From Aquaticitalea lipolytica (lineage in GTDB: Bacteria; Bacteroidota; Bacteroidia; Flavobacteriales; Flavobacteriaceae): DNA of 64,000 bases. Where the stretch lies: positions 124,001-188,000 of the forward strand of contig NZ_BMIC01000003.1 of NCBI RefSeq assembly GCF_014641635.1, read 5' to 3'. Position numbers and translations under genes: made by a program. Shown piece after piece: positions 52,332 through 61,138 of the stretch; position 1 is the stretch's first letter, and the number at the start of each line of letters is the position of its first letter. The notes below the pieces were generated by a model. It did no database searches and was not told the DNA's origin. It worked only from the letters and a program-made list of their open reading frames with translations.

Positions 52332-52940
52332 TTATACTAAACGTTGATTAATAATTGTCTTTACAATATCAACAGCTACTGTATTGTATTTATTGTTAGG
52401 TATAATAATATCAGCATACTCTTTCATTGGCTCAATAAACTGCTGATGCATAGGTTTTAATGTGTTTTGATAACGAGATAACACTTCGTCTATATCTCTG
52501 CCACGCTCTGTAATATCGCGTTTTAAACGACGAATTAAACGTTCGTCACTATCAGCATGTACAAATATTTTTATATCAAACATATCTCTAAGCTCAGGAT
52601 TGGTTAATATTAAAATACCTTCCACAATCATTACTTTTCGAGGATGCGTTAAAATAGTATCTCCTGTTCGGTTGTGCTTTATAAAAGAATACACAGGCTG
52701 GTTTATATCGTTGCCTTTTCGGAGTTCTTTAAGATGCTCTTCTAACAATTCAAAATCTATAGAACGTGGATGGTCAAAATTAATCTTTACACGCTCTTCA
52801 TAACTTAAGTGTGATGTGTCTTTATAATAAGAGTCTTGTGAGATAACTCCAACTTCGCCTTCAGGTAGTTCATTTAGTATTTGATTGACTACTGTTGTCT
52901 TTCCGCAGCCAGTTCCACCAGCAATTCCTATAATAAGCAT
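52332..52940 (-). CDS. udk: Uridine kinase
   Basis: 202 aa. Walker A GIAGGTGCGKTT, SQDSYYKDTSHLSYEERVKINFDHP, the substrate loop YSFIKHNRTGDT and LIRRLKRDITERGRD lid region. It phosphorylates uridine and cytidine in pyrimidine salvage. First gene of the operon udk-divIC-mutA-scpA. Confidence 0.95.
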   Translation of the reverse strand: MLIIGIAGGTGCGKTTVVNQILNELPEGEVGVISQDSYYKDTSHLSYEERVKINFDHPRSIDFELLEEHLKELRKGNDINQPVYSFIKHNRTGDTILTHPRKVMIVEGILILTNPELRDMFDIKIFVHADSDERLIRRLKRDITERGRDIDEVLSRYQNTLKPMHQQFIEPMKEYADIIIPNNKYNTVAVDIVKTIINQRLV

Positions 52941-52988
52941 ACTTTTTGTTTAGATGTTGCCGCAAATTTAACCAATTATAAAAGATTT

Positions 52989-53402
52989 TTATTGCTGAAT
53001 TTTTGAAACTTCGTCTTCAGTTATCATTTTATCATTTTTGTTATCCCAAGAGTTTGTTATGTAATTCATTACATCTGCTACTTCTTTGTTAGTTAATCCT
53101 AAAGGAGCCATCGCTGTTTTATACTTTTTTCCATTTACAGTAATTTCTCCTGTAAGTCCATATTTAATGGCCTTAATACTCTCTTTACGCTTATTCATCA
53201 AATAATCTGAATTTGCTAAAGGAGGAAAAGCCTTTTCAACTCCTTTTCCATCAGGCATATGGCATTGCATACAGAAGTCTTCATAAACAATAGCACCTCG
53301 TTGTATACTTGCTTGCAATTGCTGATTTTGTTTAGGGTTTGAATCGTTGCACGATAAAAGTGACAAGAGAATAATAAGAATAGAAATCATAGATAGCTTC
53401 AT
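52989..53402 (-). CDS. Cytochrome c lipoprotein
   Basis: 137 aa. Signal MKLSMISILIILLSLLSCND with a lipobox, then a single haem site CMQCHMPDGKG and a distal methionine region (YKTAMAPLGLTNKEVADVMNYI). It overlaps the sugar dehydrogenase gene by one base and is its probable electron acceptor in the envelope. Confidence 0.9.
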   Translation of the reverse strand: MKLSMISILIILLSLLSCNDSNPKQNQQLQASIQRGAIVYEDFCMQCHMPDGKGVEKAFPPLANSDYLMNKRKESIKAIKYGLTGEITVNGKKYKTAMAPLGLTNKEVADVMNYITNSWDNKNDKMITEDEVSKIQQ

Positions 53403-54508
53403 TATTTTTTTGGTAATAATTTTACGATGCCTAAATTTTCTATACCAACATAAATAAAGCCATCAGGTCCTTGGATTATTGTTCTTACTCTACCTAATCC
53501 GTCTAAAAGGCGTTCTTCTTTAATTACTTTTCCATCTTTTAACACACATTTATCTACATATTGAAATTTTAAAGAGCCAACAAGTAAATCGCCTTTCCAT
53601 CCAGGATATTTATCACTAGAGATAAACGCCATACCACTAGGTGCAATAGAAGGGTCCCAATAATGTAGCGGCTGTTCCATTCCAGGACGAGCAGTTTCGT
53701 CTGTTATTTTTGTGCCTATATAGTTAATACCATATGTAATTACAGGCCATCCATAATTGGCACCAGCTTTAATGATGTTTATTTCATCACCTCCACGTGG
53801 TCCATGTTCATGTGTCCAAACCTCTCCAGTTTCAGGATGCAAAACCATACCTTGCGGATTGCGATTACCAAATGTGTAAATAGCCTTTTTAGCATTAGGT
53901 TCATTTACAAATGGGTTGTCTTTTGGTATTGTACCATCATCGTGTAATCGATATACTTTTCCGCCATCGCGAGTAATATCTTGCGGATTTACAAACTCTT
54001 CACCTCGCTCGCCAATTGTAAAATACAAGTAACCTTGATTATCAAATACAATGCGCGATCCAAAATGTTGACCTCTAGTTGTGTTTGGAGTTGCTTTATA
54101 TAGAAGTTGTTTGTCAATGAGTTTATTGTCTTTTAGTTTTGCTCTCATTAACGCTGTGTTTCCTCCTTCGCCTTCACCTTCAGAGGAAGCATAGGTAATA
54201 TAAATCCAGCCATTTTCTTTGTAGTTAGGATGAAGAGCAATATCTAATAAACCACCTTGACCTCTGTTGTAAACTTTTGGTACATCTTCTATGGTAATTT
54301 TTTTACCATCTTTATAGTGTATCATTTTACCTTCTTTTTCATTGATAAGCATTGAGTTGTCAGGTAAAAAAACAAATCCCCAAGGAATAGATAAATCTGA
54401 CACAACTACTTCATAATCATGATTTGTGTTTACAGGATTTTTGTCTTGAGCACAAGTGAATAAACTAAAAAAAACAAGGAGTAATAGATATTGATATTTT
54501 AGTGTCAT
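53402..54508 (-). CDS. PQQ-dependent sugar dehydrogenase-type protein
   Basis: 368 aa with a signal peptide (LLLLVFFSLFTCAQ). The six-bladed propeller of the glucose/sorbosone dehydrogenase family is visible: LSIPWGFVFLPDNSMLINEK, LLDIALHPNYKENGWIYITYAS, HFGSRIVFDNQGYLYFTIGERG, RNPQGMVLHPETGEVWTHEHGPRGGDEIN, IAPSGMAFI. It oxidises an aldose, passing electrons to the cytochrome c encoded next to it. Confidence 0.9.
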   Translation of the reverse strand: MTLKYQYLLLLVFFSLFTCAQDKNPVNTNHDYEVVVSDLSIPWGFVFLPDNSMLINEKEGKMIHYKDGKKITIEDVPKVYNRGQGGLLDIALHPNYKENGWIYITYASSEGEGEGGNTALMRAKLKDNKLIDKQLLYKATPNTTRGQHFGSRIVFDNQGYLYFTIGERGEEFVNPQDITRDGGKVYRLHDDGTIPKDNPFVNEPNAKKAIYTFGNRNPQGMVLHPETGEVWTHEHGPRGGDEINIIKAGANYGWPVITYGINYIGTKITDETARPGMEQPLHYWDPSIAPSGMAFISSDKYPGWKGDLLVGSLKFQYVDKCVLKDGKVIKEERLLDGLGRVRTIIQGPDGFIYVGIENLGIVKLLPKK

Positions 54509-54546
54509 AAGATAATTGCTTTAATCTTTAAATTTAAAAATAAATC

Positions 54547-54578
54547 TTGTTAGTTTTTAAAGAAAAGCCATATATTTG
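54547..54578 (+). promoter_or_regulatory. Predicted promoter of tRNA-Pro
   Basis: TTG (54547-54549), 21 bases, then TATATTTG (54571-54578), an exact Bacteroidota -33/-7 pair 40 bases upstream of the tRNA. Confidence 0.6.
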
Positions 54579-54617
54579 CACCTCGATTTTCACGATAGAA
54601 AATTTAGATAACCAATT

Positions 54618-54692
54618 CGGGGTGTAGCGTAGCCCGGTTATCGCGCCGCGTTTGGGACGCGGAGGTCGCAGGTTCGAATCCTGCCACCCCGA
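54618..54692 (+). tRNA. tRNA-Pro (TGG)
   Basis: 75 nt cloverleaf. Acceptor CGGGGTG pairs with CACCCCG, followed by discriminator A. The anticodon stem is CCGCG/CGCGG with loop TTTGGGA, giving anticodon TGG (54653-54655). The T-loop is GGTTCGAATCC. CCA is not encoded, as is usual in Bacteroidota. Confidence 0.96.
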
Positions 54693-54704
54693 CTTAATAA
54701 AAAA

Positions 54705-54729
54705 AGCTGAACATTTGTTCAGCTTTTTT
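54705..54729. terminator. Terminator after tRNA-Pro
   Basis: AGCTGAACA (54705-54713) pairs with TGTTCAGCT (54716-54724), TT centre, then a T-run. The same stem occurs at 55294-55313 after the FKBP gene. Confidence 0.85.
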
Positions 54730-54786
54730 GTTTCTAATCTACTACGTTAAGCTTTTCTTAATTTGTGCTTTTAAACGCTTATAATC

Positions 54787-54816
54787 TTGGCGTTCTTTAT
54801 ATTAATGGTAGTTTTG
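54787..54816 (+). promoter_or_regulatory. Predicted promoter of the FKBP gene
   Basis: TTG (54787-54789), 19 bases, TAGTTTTG (54809-54816), 28 bases before ATG 54844. It overlaps the upstream part of the open frame, which supports the downstream start. Confidence 0.6.
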
Positions 54817-54843
54817 CACTTTATTAAAAACAAAATACAAATT

Positions 54844-55272
54844 ATGAGTCAAGTAAAAGAAAATGACACAGTGAAAGTGCATTACACAGGAAAATTAATC
54901 GATGGTCGAATTTTTGACAGTTCGCTAGAGCGCGAACCTATAGAAGTCACTATTGGTAAAGGGATGTTGATTCCTGGATTTGAGAATGCAATCATTGATA
55001 TGAAAGTGAATGAGAAAAAAATCATTGAAATTTCAAAAGATGAGGCATATGGTGATATTCAAAAGGAATTATTTCATGAGGTAAAGATTGAACAGTTGCC
55101 ACCTGATGTAAAGCCTGAAATTGGAATGGGATTGGCTTCTAAAGGACAAGATGGGAGTGAACATCAATTTAGAGTTGTTGATGTAAAAGAAGATCACATT
55201 ATTATTGATGGAAATCATCCGTTAGCAGGTCAGAATTTAGTTTTTGATTTGGAAGTGGTTGAGATAAAATAA
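54844..55272 (+). CDS. SlyD-like FKBP peptidylprolyl isomerase
   Basis: 142 aa from ATG 54844 (MSQVKENDTVKVHYTGKL). FKBP half-domains KLIDGRIFDSSLEREPIEVTIGKGMLIPGFENAI and a C-terminal NHPLAGQNLVFDLEVVEI surround an inserted flap (KEDHIIIDGNHPLAG), the SlyD pattern. No signal peptide, so it is a cytoplasmic folding helper. It lacks the His-rich metal-binding tail of Escherichia coli SlyD. Confidence 0.92.
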   Translation: MSQVKENDTVKVHYTGKLIDGRIFDSSLEREPIEVTIGKGMLIPGFENAIIDMKVNEKKIIEISKDEAYGDIQKELFHEVKIEQLPPDVKPEIGMGLASKGQDGSEHQFRVVDVKEDHIIIDGNHPLAGQNLVFDLEVVEIK

Positions 55273-55293
55273 TTATTATACTTTAAACAAAAA

Positions 55294-55320
55294 AGCTGAA
55301 CATTTGTTCAGCTTTTTTTT
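55294..55320. terminator. Bidirectional terminator
   Basis: AGCTGAACA (55294-55302) pairs with TGTTCAGCT (55305-55313), then TTTTTTT. It serves the FKBP gene and the convergent lipoprotein gene. Confidence 0.85.
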
Positions 55321-55322
55321 GT

Positions 55323-55784
55323 TTACTCTATTCGTTTATAGTTTTCGGAATAGATTCTGTTTCCATCTTCATCTAATTCAATCTGACTAAATCTATTTTT
55401 TTCTAAATCTAACTCGTAAATAAACTCTTTTTTCTCTTGTATGATTTTTTTCATCATTTTAGAACCATAATCTAAAACTTCAATAAGGTGTTTATCTTTT
55501 ATATTATAACTTCCATAACCAAACCATTCAGTTGAGTCTGTAGGAACATGTTTACTCCACATTACCTTCGTTGGTGTATACATTTTTACTTGTCGGTAAC
55601 CTTCATTTGTGTCAAATGAATCTACAACTTTGTTATCTACATAATTATAAAAACCAACTAATTCCCAAGTGCCTTGAAGAGATAAGTTAGTAGTTTCTTC
55701 TGCTTTGTCTGTCATTGAATTAGTTTCGTTTTTACAAGATACCAGAAGCATTGCAACAAATAAATTAATAAATAATGTCTTCAT
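55323..55784 (-). CDS. Small lipoprotein, function unknown
   Basis: 153 aa. Signal ending LLVSCKNET with a lipobox. QGTWELVGFYNYVDNKVVDSF, HVPTDSTEWFGYGSYNIKDKHLIEVLDYGSKM suggest a lipocalin-like beta-barrel similar to flavobacterial membrane or lipocalin-like DUFs. Alone between the FKBP gene and trxB. Confidence 0.65.
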   Translation of the reverse strand: MKTLFINLFVAMLLVSCKNETNSMTDKAEETTNLSLQGTWELVGFYNYVDNKVVDSFDTNEGYRQVKMYTPTKVMWSKHVPTDSTEWFGYGSYNIKDKHLIEVLDYGSKMMKKIIQEKKEFIYELDLEKNRFSQIELDEDGNRIYSENYKRIE

Positions 55785-55918
55785 AATTTTAATATTTGTT
55801 TAATAGGTGAGTTACTACTAATTTACAAAAAAAGAGTGAGATTTGTCTGTAATTAAAAGTATTTATAGAACTATAATAACTTTTAATAACTATGCTGTAA
55901 GTATTGTATCAAAAATTC

Positions 55919-55926
55919 TACTTTTG
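55919..55926 (+). promoter_or_regulatory. Predicted -7 box of trxB
   Basis: TACTTTTG (55919-55926) matches TAnnTTTG, 23 bases before the ATG. The -33 element is not clear. Confidence 0.45.
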
Positions 55927-55949
55927 TGTTATAATTTAAGATTCACAGA

Positions 55950-56930
55950 ATGTCAGATACAATTGAAAAAGTAAAATGCCTAATTATAGGTTCTGGTCCA
56001 GCAGGATATACAGCTGCAATCTATGCTGCTAGAGCTAATATGAAACCTGTTTTATACCAAGGAACTCAACCTGGTGGACAGTTAACAACAACTAATGAGG
56101 TTGAGAATTTTCCAGGATATCCAGATGGGATTACAGGTCCAGAAATGATGATAGAGTTGAGAAAACAAGCCGAACGTTTTGAAACTGATGTTAGAGATGG
56201 TTGGATAACTAAGGTAGATTTTTCAGGAGATGTACATAAAGTTTGGGTTAATGAAACTAAAGAGATTCATTGTCAAACAGTAATCATATCTACTGGAGCA
56301 TCTGCAAAATATTTAGGATTAGACTCAGAACAGAAGTATTTAAAACTTGGTGGAGGAGTATCAGCTTGTGCTGTTTGCGATGGTTTCTTTTATAGAAACC
56401 AAGAGGTAGTGATAGTTGGAGCAGGAGATAGTGCATGTGAAGAAGCTCACTATTTATCAAAATTGTGCAAGAAAGTAACTATGTTGGTAAGAAAGGATGA
56501 GTTTAGAGCTTCTAAAATTATGGCTGCCAGAGTTAAAAACACTGAAAATATTGAGATTTTATTCAATACTGAAACTGAAGAAGTTCTTGGTGATGGACAA
56601 GTTGTTACTGGAGTTAGAGTAAAGCATAATATTACAGGAAAGGTTCATGAAATACCTGCTACTGGGTTTTTTGTTGCTATTGGTCATAAACCAAATACCG
56701 ATATTTTTAAAGATTTTTTAAACTTAGATAAAACAGGTTACATTATTAATGTTCCAGGAACTTCAAAAACTAATATAGATGGTGTTTTTGTTTCTGGTGA
56801 TGCTGCTGACCATGTTTACAGACAAGCTGTTACAGCTGCTGGAACTGGTTGTATGGCTGCTTTAGATGCCGAGCGTTATTTAGCTGCAAAAGATTCGACA
56901 TTTGAAGTGAGTACATCAACATATAATTAA
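55950..56930 (+). CDS. trxB: Thioredoxin-disulfide reductase
   Basis: 326 aa. FAD-binding GSGPAGYTAAIYAARANM at the N-terminus, the redox-active CAVC in SACAVCDGFFY, an NADPH Rossmann GAGDSACEEAHYLS and the C-terminal FAD stretch GVFVSGDAADHVYRQAVTAAGTGCMAAL. It reduces thioredoxin with NADPH. Standard length. Confidence 0.97.
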   Translation: MSDTIEKVKCLIIGSGPAGYTAAIYAARANMKPVLYQGTQPGGQLTTTNEVENFPGYPDGITGPEMMIELRKQAERFETDVRDGWITKVDFSGDVHKVWVNETKEIHCQTVIISTGASAKYLGLDSEQKYLKLGGGVSACAVCDGFFYRNQEVVIVGAGDSACEEAHYLSKLCKKVTMLVRKDEFRASKIMAARVKNTENIEILFNTETEEVLGDGQVVTGVRVKHNITGKVHEIPATGFFVAIGHKPNTDIFKDFLNLDKTGYIINVPGTSKTNIDGVFVSGDAADHVYRQAVTAAGTGCMAALDAERYLAAKDSTFEVSTSTYN

Positions 56931-56950
56931 AAAAAACTTATTTATATAAA

Positions 56951-56986
56951 AAGCGCCTAAAGTAATTTTACTTTAGGCGCTTTTAT
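56951..56986. terminator. Terminator after trxB
   Basis: A long stem AAGCGCCTAAAGTA (56951-56964) with TACTTTAGGCGCTT (56969-56982), loop ATTT, followed by TT. It serves trxB and the convergent M2 peptidase gene. Confidence 0.85.
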
Positions 56987-57006
56987 TTTTTATAATTATT
57001 AAACTT

Positions 57007-58824
57007 TTAAAACGTTTCAGGAAGCGTATAAGTTCTTCCTTTATTTTGTTCTTTTAAGTAAGCCATTAAAGGTGCAAAATAGTCTAACATTGGTTTAGCA
57101 CTCATTTCGCTACCAACACTTTCTTTTAATAATTGTCTCCAATCATTGTTTGCACCAGTTTCTAAAACACCTTTTAAAAAATTTCCAACCTCTTTGCTTC
57201 CATAATAGTTGGTTGCATGTGGATCTTGTTTTAAGATGTTTTTAGCAATATGGTCATGGAATTGGAATAATAAAATATAAGATACTGCATAGTCATAATA
57301 CTGAGCAGCATCATTGTTTATATGTGTTTTTGAAGCCGCATCGCAAAACTCTTCACCACGATCTGATGGAGGAACCATACCTTGATACTTTTTAGCTAAT
57401 TCCCACCATTTTTGATTAAATTGATCTTTTGGTAAATTCTCAGCATATAAAGAATTTTCAAACTCAGTCATTACACCAGCTGAAAATGGTAAAAACACAA
57501 CATAGTTTAAAGCTTCTTTTAATAAATTTTGAGTTTCATCTATTTGAACATTAGCATCAACTAATCCTTTTTCAGCTAGAAAAGGTTTTTGCATTGCTGC
57601 AAGACCAAGTAAGCTACCTATTGCTTCATGATAACCTCTATTAGCGCCTCCACGTAATAATGGTGGAACATTAGGATTTGTATATGCCTGATAGTAATAA
57701 ATATGTCCTAACTCATGATGAATTGTCTCATAATAATCGGCATTAGCTTCAACACTCATTAGGCAACGTAAATCGTTTTCTAAATCCATATGCCAAGCAG
57801 AAGCATGGTTGTTCTTTTTATACGTAGCATCAGCAGGAAGAGGATACATACTCGATTTTTCATAAAAACTAGCTGGTAGAGGATTAAACCCAATACTTAC
57901 ATAAAATTTTTCACCTTCTTTAACAATCCATTCTGGTTCTTTATCTTTTAGTGCAGCATCAATATCTAAACCTTCTACATTTACTAATGCACTCCAGTCT
58001 TGTCCCCAACGATTTGGTAACCAGTGAGCAGGTAAATAATCTGGAACTTTTGCATTATATTTTTTTGCTAACTCATAACGAGCCCAAGTGTGTAATTCTC
58101 TATATAAAGGCCAAACTTCTTTAACCATTTTATTCATTTCGTAACGCATTTCTTGACGAGTCATTCCGTAATCAGATACTTGATATGAGAAATAATCATC
58201 ATAACCTAATGCGTTTACAGTTTGATTACGTAGGTTTCGTAAGTTTTCTAATCCATCTTTAAGGTTTTTACCAACTGCTTTTGAAGATTCCCAAGTTTCT
58301 AATCGGCTGTTTAAATCGTTAGATTCTCTTAAAATTTTATCGATGTCTCCAGTTGATACAGACTTTCCTTTAATTTTAAAATCGTAACCAAATAATGTTT
58401 CATTTTGAGCATTTTCTGCTGTAATACGTTGAGAAACAACATCAGAAACTGTTTCTGGGTTATTAGCAGCTGCATACAAAATGGTTTTTAACTGACGTAC
58501 TTGTACAATATCTAGATTGTCTTTTTGCTCTAAATACTTTCGCGTTTTTTCAATAACATCACTACTTCCTGTAAATTTAGCGTAAGCTTCATTTGCTTTT
58601 TGAATATTATAAGCATTTAATGTGTCGCCAACAACTATATGTGTATTTGCAGCCCATTCTGCCTCAGAAGAGTCATAATACAGTTTTTTAAATGTAGTTG
58701 TGTAATCGTCAAGAAAGGTTTGCACTTCTGCTTTTAAAGCAGCATTTGTGTCTTCGGTTTTTGTTTCTTTTTTACAAGCTGTCACACTTATAAGAATGAT
58801 AAAAAACAAGGTTATTTTTTTCAT
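57007..58824 (-). CDS. M2 family peptidyl-dipeptidase lipoprotein (ACE-like)
   Basis: 605 aa. Lipoprotein signal (LFFIILISVTACKKE). The M2 zinc motif is IHHELGHIYYYQAY (HExxH) around residue 370, with the downstream GANRGYHEAIGSLLGL supplying the glutamate. Sequences before it (RCLMSVEANADYYETI) and after it fit the ACE helical fold. It removes dipeptides from oligopeptides in the envelope. Transcribed toward the trxB terminator. Confidence 0.92.
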   Translation of the reverse strand: MKKITLFFIILISVTACKKETKTEDTNAALKAEVQTFLDDYTTTFKKLYYDSSEAEWAANTHIVVGDTLNAYNIQKANEAYAKFTGSSDVIEKTRKYLEQKDNLDIVQVRQLKTILYAAANNPETVSDVVSQRITAENAQNETLFGYDFKIKGKSVSTGDIDKILRESNDLNSRLETWESSKAVGKNLKDGLENLRNLRNQTVNALGYDDYFSYQVSDYGMTRQEMRYEMNKMVKEVWPLYRELHTWARYELAKKYNAKVPDYLPAHWLPNRWGQDWSALVNVEGLDIDAALKDKEPEWIVKEGEKFYVSIGFNPLPASFYEKSSMYPLPADATYKKNNHASAWHMDLENDLRCLMSVEANADYYETIHHELGHIYYYQAYTNPNVPPLLRGGANRGYHEAIGSLLGLAAMQKPFLAEKGLVDANVQIDETQNLLKEALNYVVFLPFSAGVMTEFENSLYAENLPKDQFNQKWWELAKKYQGMVPPSDRGEEFCDAASKTHINNDAAQYYDYAVSYILLFQFHDHIAKNILKQDPHATNYYGSKEVGNFLKGVLETGANNDWRQLLKESVGSEMSAKPMLDYFAPLMAYLKEQNKGRTYTLPETF

Positions 58825-58848
58825 AGTTATATAAATTGAAAAGTTAAT

Positions 58849-59685
58849 TTAGTTGTCTTTTTTCTGAAGTTTAGCTGTATCAATAAACTTATTTAAAACT
58901 ATTTTAGGTAAGTTGTATAAATAAACTTCACTGCTGCCAGAAGCTTCAATAGTAATGGTTTCGTCTACTCTAATTGATGCGTTACTGTTTGTTTCAACAA
59001 TAAGATCGCAATTTTTTGTTGCAAAATCTTTACCGTTAAAACTAGCCGAATTATCTAGTCTGAGCGTTGTTGTTGTAGCTGTACCTTCAATATTTGCTGT
59101 TGCACGTTGATATAAATCCATAACCATTGACTTTGAGTTTATTAATGCTTCAACCTTGCAATTATCGCTTAAAACAATTTTTGAAGTATTAGCATTAATG
59201 TTAAGCTTAACCTTAGCTTTGTCTAGACTGTTATAGGTAAAATTATTAGTTCTAATATTAAGATATGCTTTTGAAGAGCCAGAGGTTCTTAACGTAGCAT
59301 TTTTTAACTCTAAAGAAGTTAGCGAGCGAATTTCTCCGTCATCTTTTGTTTCAATATGTTCAAGGTTATTTGTGTAATTAACCTTAATGTTCATTTTTTT
59401 GCTTGATGTTATCTTTTTTGTCGTTTTTATAGATAATATACTATCTACAACTCCAAAGCTAATATACTCATGCAAGTTGTCGTCTGTTTCAATTTCAATT
59501 GAAGGTTTGCTGTTGTAAATAATTTCTACAGTAAAATCTTCACCTACAATTATTTTATTAAAAGGTTCAATATAGGTTTGTTTAATTGTAACGTTTCTAT
59601 CGCCTTTAATTTTTTCATCATCTTGTGCATTTGCAAAAGAGATAAAACCAATGGCTAATAAGAATGTGAAAATGATTTTATTCAT
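58849..59685 (-). CDS. Head-GIN domain (DUF2807) protein 1
   Basis: 278 aa with a signal peptide (FLLAIGFISFANAQ). DUF2807 pattern VTIKQTYIEPFNKIIVGEDFTVEIIYNSKPSIEIETDDNLHEYI, followed by short beta repeats predicted to form a right-handed beta-helix. Role unknown; such proteins often accompany PspC and PadR genes, as here. Confidence 0.82.
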   Translation of the reverse strand: MNKIIFTFLLAIGFISFANAQDDEKIKGDRNVTIKQTYIEPFNKIIVGEDFTVEIIYNSKPSIEIETDDNLHEYISFGVVDSILSIKTTKKITSSKKMNIKVNYTNNLEHIETKDDGEIRSLTSLELKNATLRTSGSSKAYLNIRTNNFTYNSLDKAKVKLNINANTSKIVLSDNCKVEALINSKSMVMDLYQRATANIEGTATTTTLRLDNSASFNGKDFATKNCDLIVETNSNASIRVDETITIEASGSSEVYLYNLPKIVLNKFIDTAKLQKKDN

Positions 59686-59798
59686 TTATAATGTTTAAAA
59701 GTTGTAATAAACAAATATAAACAAAAACCATCCCAAACTCGTAATTGAGTTTAAAATGGTTTATAAAACTAGTTGGTTGATTAGTTGTTTTTGTAGTT

Positions 59799-60521
59799 TT
59801 ATTGCTTGTTTACACTACCAGAAACATTATCAGATTTATTTACTTTTTCTGGATTTCCATAGTATTTTATATCTCCACCACTTGAGGCATTTGCAGTTAG
59901 TTCTTTAGTTGTATTTAATGTGATGTCACTTCCGCTAGATGCTTTTGCTTCTGCTATTGTTGAAACTAAATCTCCAGCTTTTATATCACTACCACTTGAT
60001 GCATTTGCATAAAATGATTCTGTTTTTCCTGTTATTTTTAAGTCACTTCCACTGCTGCTGTCGCAACGTAAAGATTGTACGTTTATATCTAAAGTCATAT
60101 CACTGCCGCTTTCTGTTGAAAGCTCTAAATCATTTACTGTAATTGTGTTTGTTGAAAACATATCGCTTCCACTAGATGCTGATAGTTTTGAAATTGAGTT
60201 AAAGCTCACAAAAACCTTTTTAGATGCAGCGTAACTGATGTTTTCATCTGCATATATTTTTAGTGTGTTGTTTTCAACTATGGTTTTAATTATATCGTGT
60301 AAGTTTTCATCAGCTTGTACTTTTAAGCTTTCAGAGTCACTTTGAGTAATATATACATCAAGCCCACGACTTACTTCTATAGTATTAAAATCGCCTTCAA
60401 GAGTTCTTTCGGTAGATTTTACAATGCCATTTCCACTTACTCCTGTTCCAATATTAAAGTTACAGGAAAACATTAGCATACTTAATATGCTTGTAACTAT
60501 TATTTTTGTTAGTGTTGTCAT
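59799..60521 (-). CDS. Head-GIN domain (DUF2807) lipoprotein 2 with SGSD repeats
   Basis: 240 aa, lipobox signal (MLMFSCNF). The head FNTIEVSRGLDVYITQSDSESLKVQADENLHDII is a DUF2807 signature. It continues in a beta-helix with the tetrapeptide SGSD recurring about every 20 residues (ASSGSDMFS, TESGSDMTL, SSSGSDLKI, ASSGSDIKA, ASSGSDITL, ASSGGDIKY), each likely one turn. Adjacent to the other head-GIN protein. Confidence 0.85.
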   Translation of the reverse strand: MTTLTKIIVTSILSMLMFSCNFNIGTGVSGNGIVKSTERTLEGDFNTIEVSRGLDVYITQSDSESLKVQADENLHDIIKTIVENNTLKIYADENISYAASKKVFVSFNSISKLSASSGSDMFSTNTITVNDLELSTESGSDMTLDINVQSLRCDSSSGSDLKITGKTESFYANASSGSDIKAGDLVSTIAEAKASSGSDITLNTTKELTANASSGGDIKYYGNPEKVNKSDNVSGSVNKQ

Positions 60522-60549
60522 AATATTCGTTTTTTGATTGATTAATTTT

Positions 60550-61050
60550 TTATTGATGGTCGAAACTTAAGATTCGTTTAATTTTCCATTGATTGTTTTC
60601 TAAAATCCATAAATGTGAAAACTTTGCAACACTGCCAGCTTTTTCATTTCCTTGAAAGGTTTCATAAAATTGATGTTCGCCATTTTGGATTGCTCCATAA
60701 ATTTTACCGTTTTCATAAAGAGGATACACTTTTAAGCTCCCTTTTACTAATTCTCGTCTTGCTTTATATAGATTGTCTTTATGGCAAATACCATTGGCCA
60801 TCACACTAATGAATTCTACTTTTGATTTAAGTATTCCATTTTTGTCATGATAAAACTCCAAATCATCTGTAATTAAATTTTTAAATTCATTTAACTCACA
60901 TTCGTTAAAGCCAACATTAAAAAGTAAGCTGTCGTTAGTTTTTAAAGCAATAAACAACTCAGAGTCTTCTGAGACTTGGGCTTTAATTGGGTTGATTATT
61001 CCCAAGAAAAACACCATTGTTATAGCGATTAAAAATGTATCCTTTTTCAT
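60550..61050 (-). CDS. NTF2-like (DUF4440-type) exported protein
   Basis: 166 aa from ATG 61050 (MKKDTFLIAITMVFFLGI, signal peptide); the frame extends upstream to a TTG. NECELNEFKNLITDDLEFYHDKNGIL and FSHLWILENNQWKIKRILSFDHQ show the NTF2/SnoaL-like fold. No catalytic residue assignment possible. It lies between head-GIN 2 and the PspC gene. Confidence 0.75.
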   Translation of the reverse strand: MKKDTFLIAITMVFFLGIINPIKAQVSEDSELFIALKTNDSLLFNVGFNECELNEFKNLITDDLEFYHDKNGILKSKVEFISVMANGICHKDNLYKARRELVKGSLKVYPLYENGKIYGAIQNGEHQFYETFQGNEKAGSVAKFSHLWILENNQWKIKRILSFDHQ

Positions 61051-61138
61051 TTTGATTGATTTCTGATTCAAATATCTATTAAAATGTTATTGATGAGTAA
61101 CATAAATATCTGAACTGTTGATTTTTAATGATGAATTG

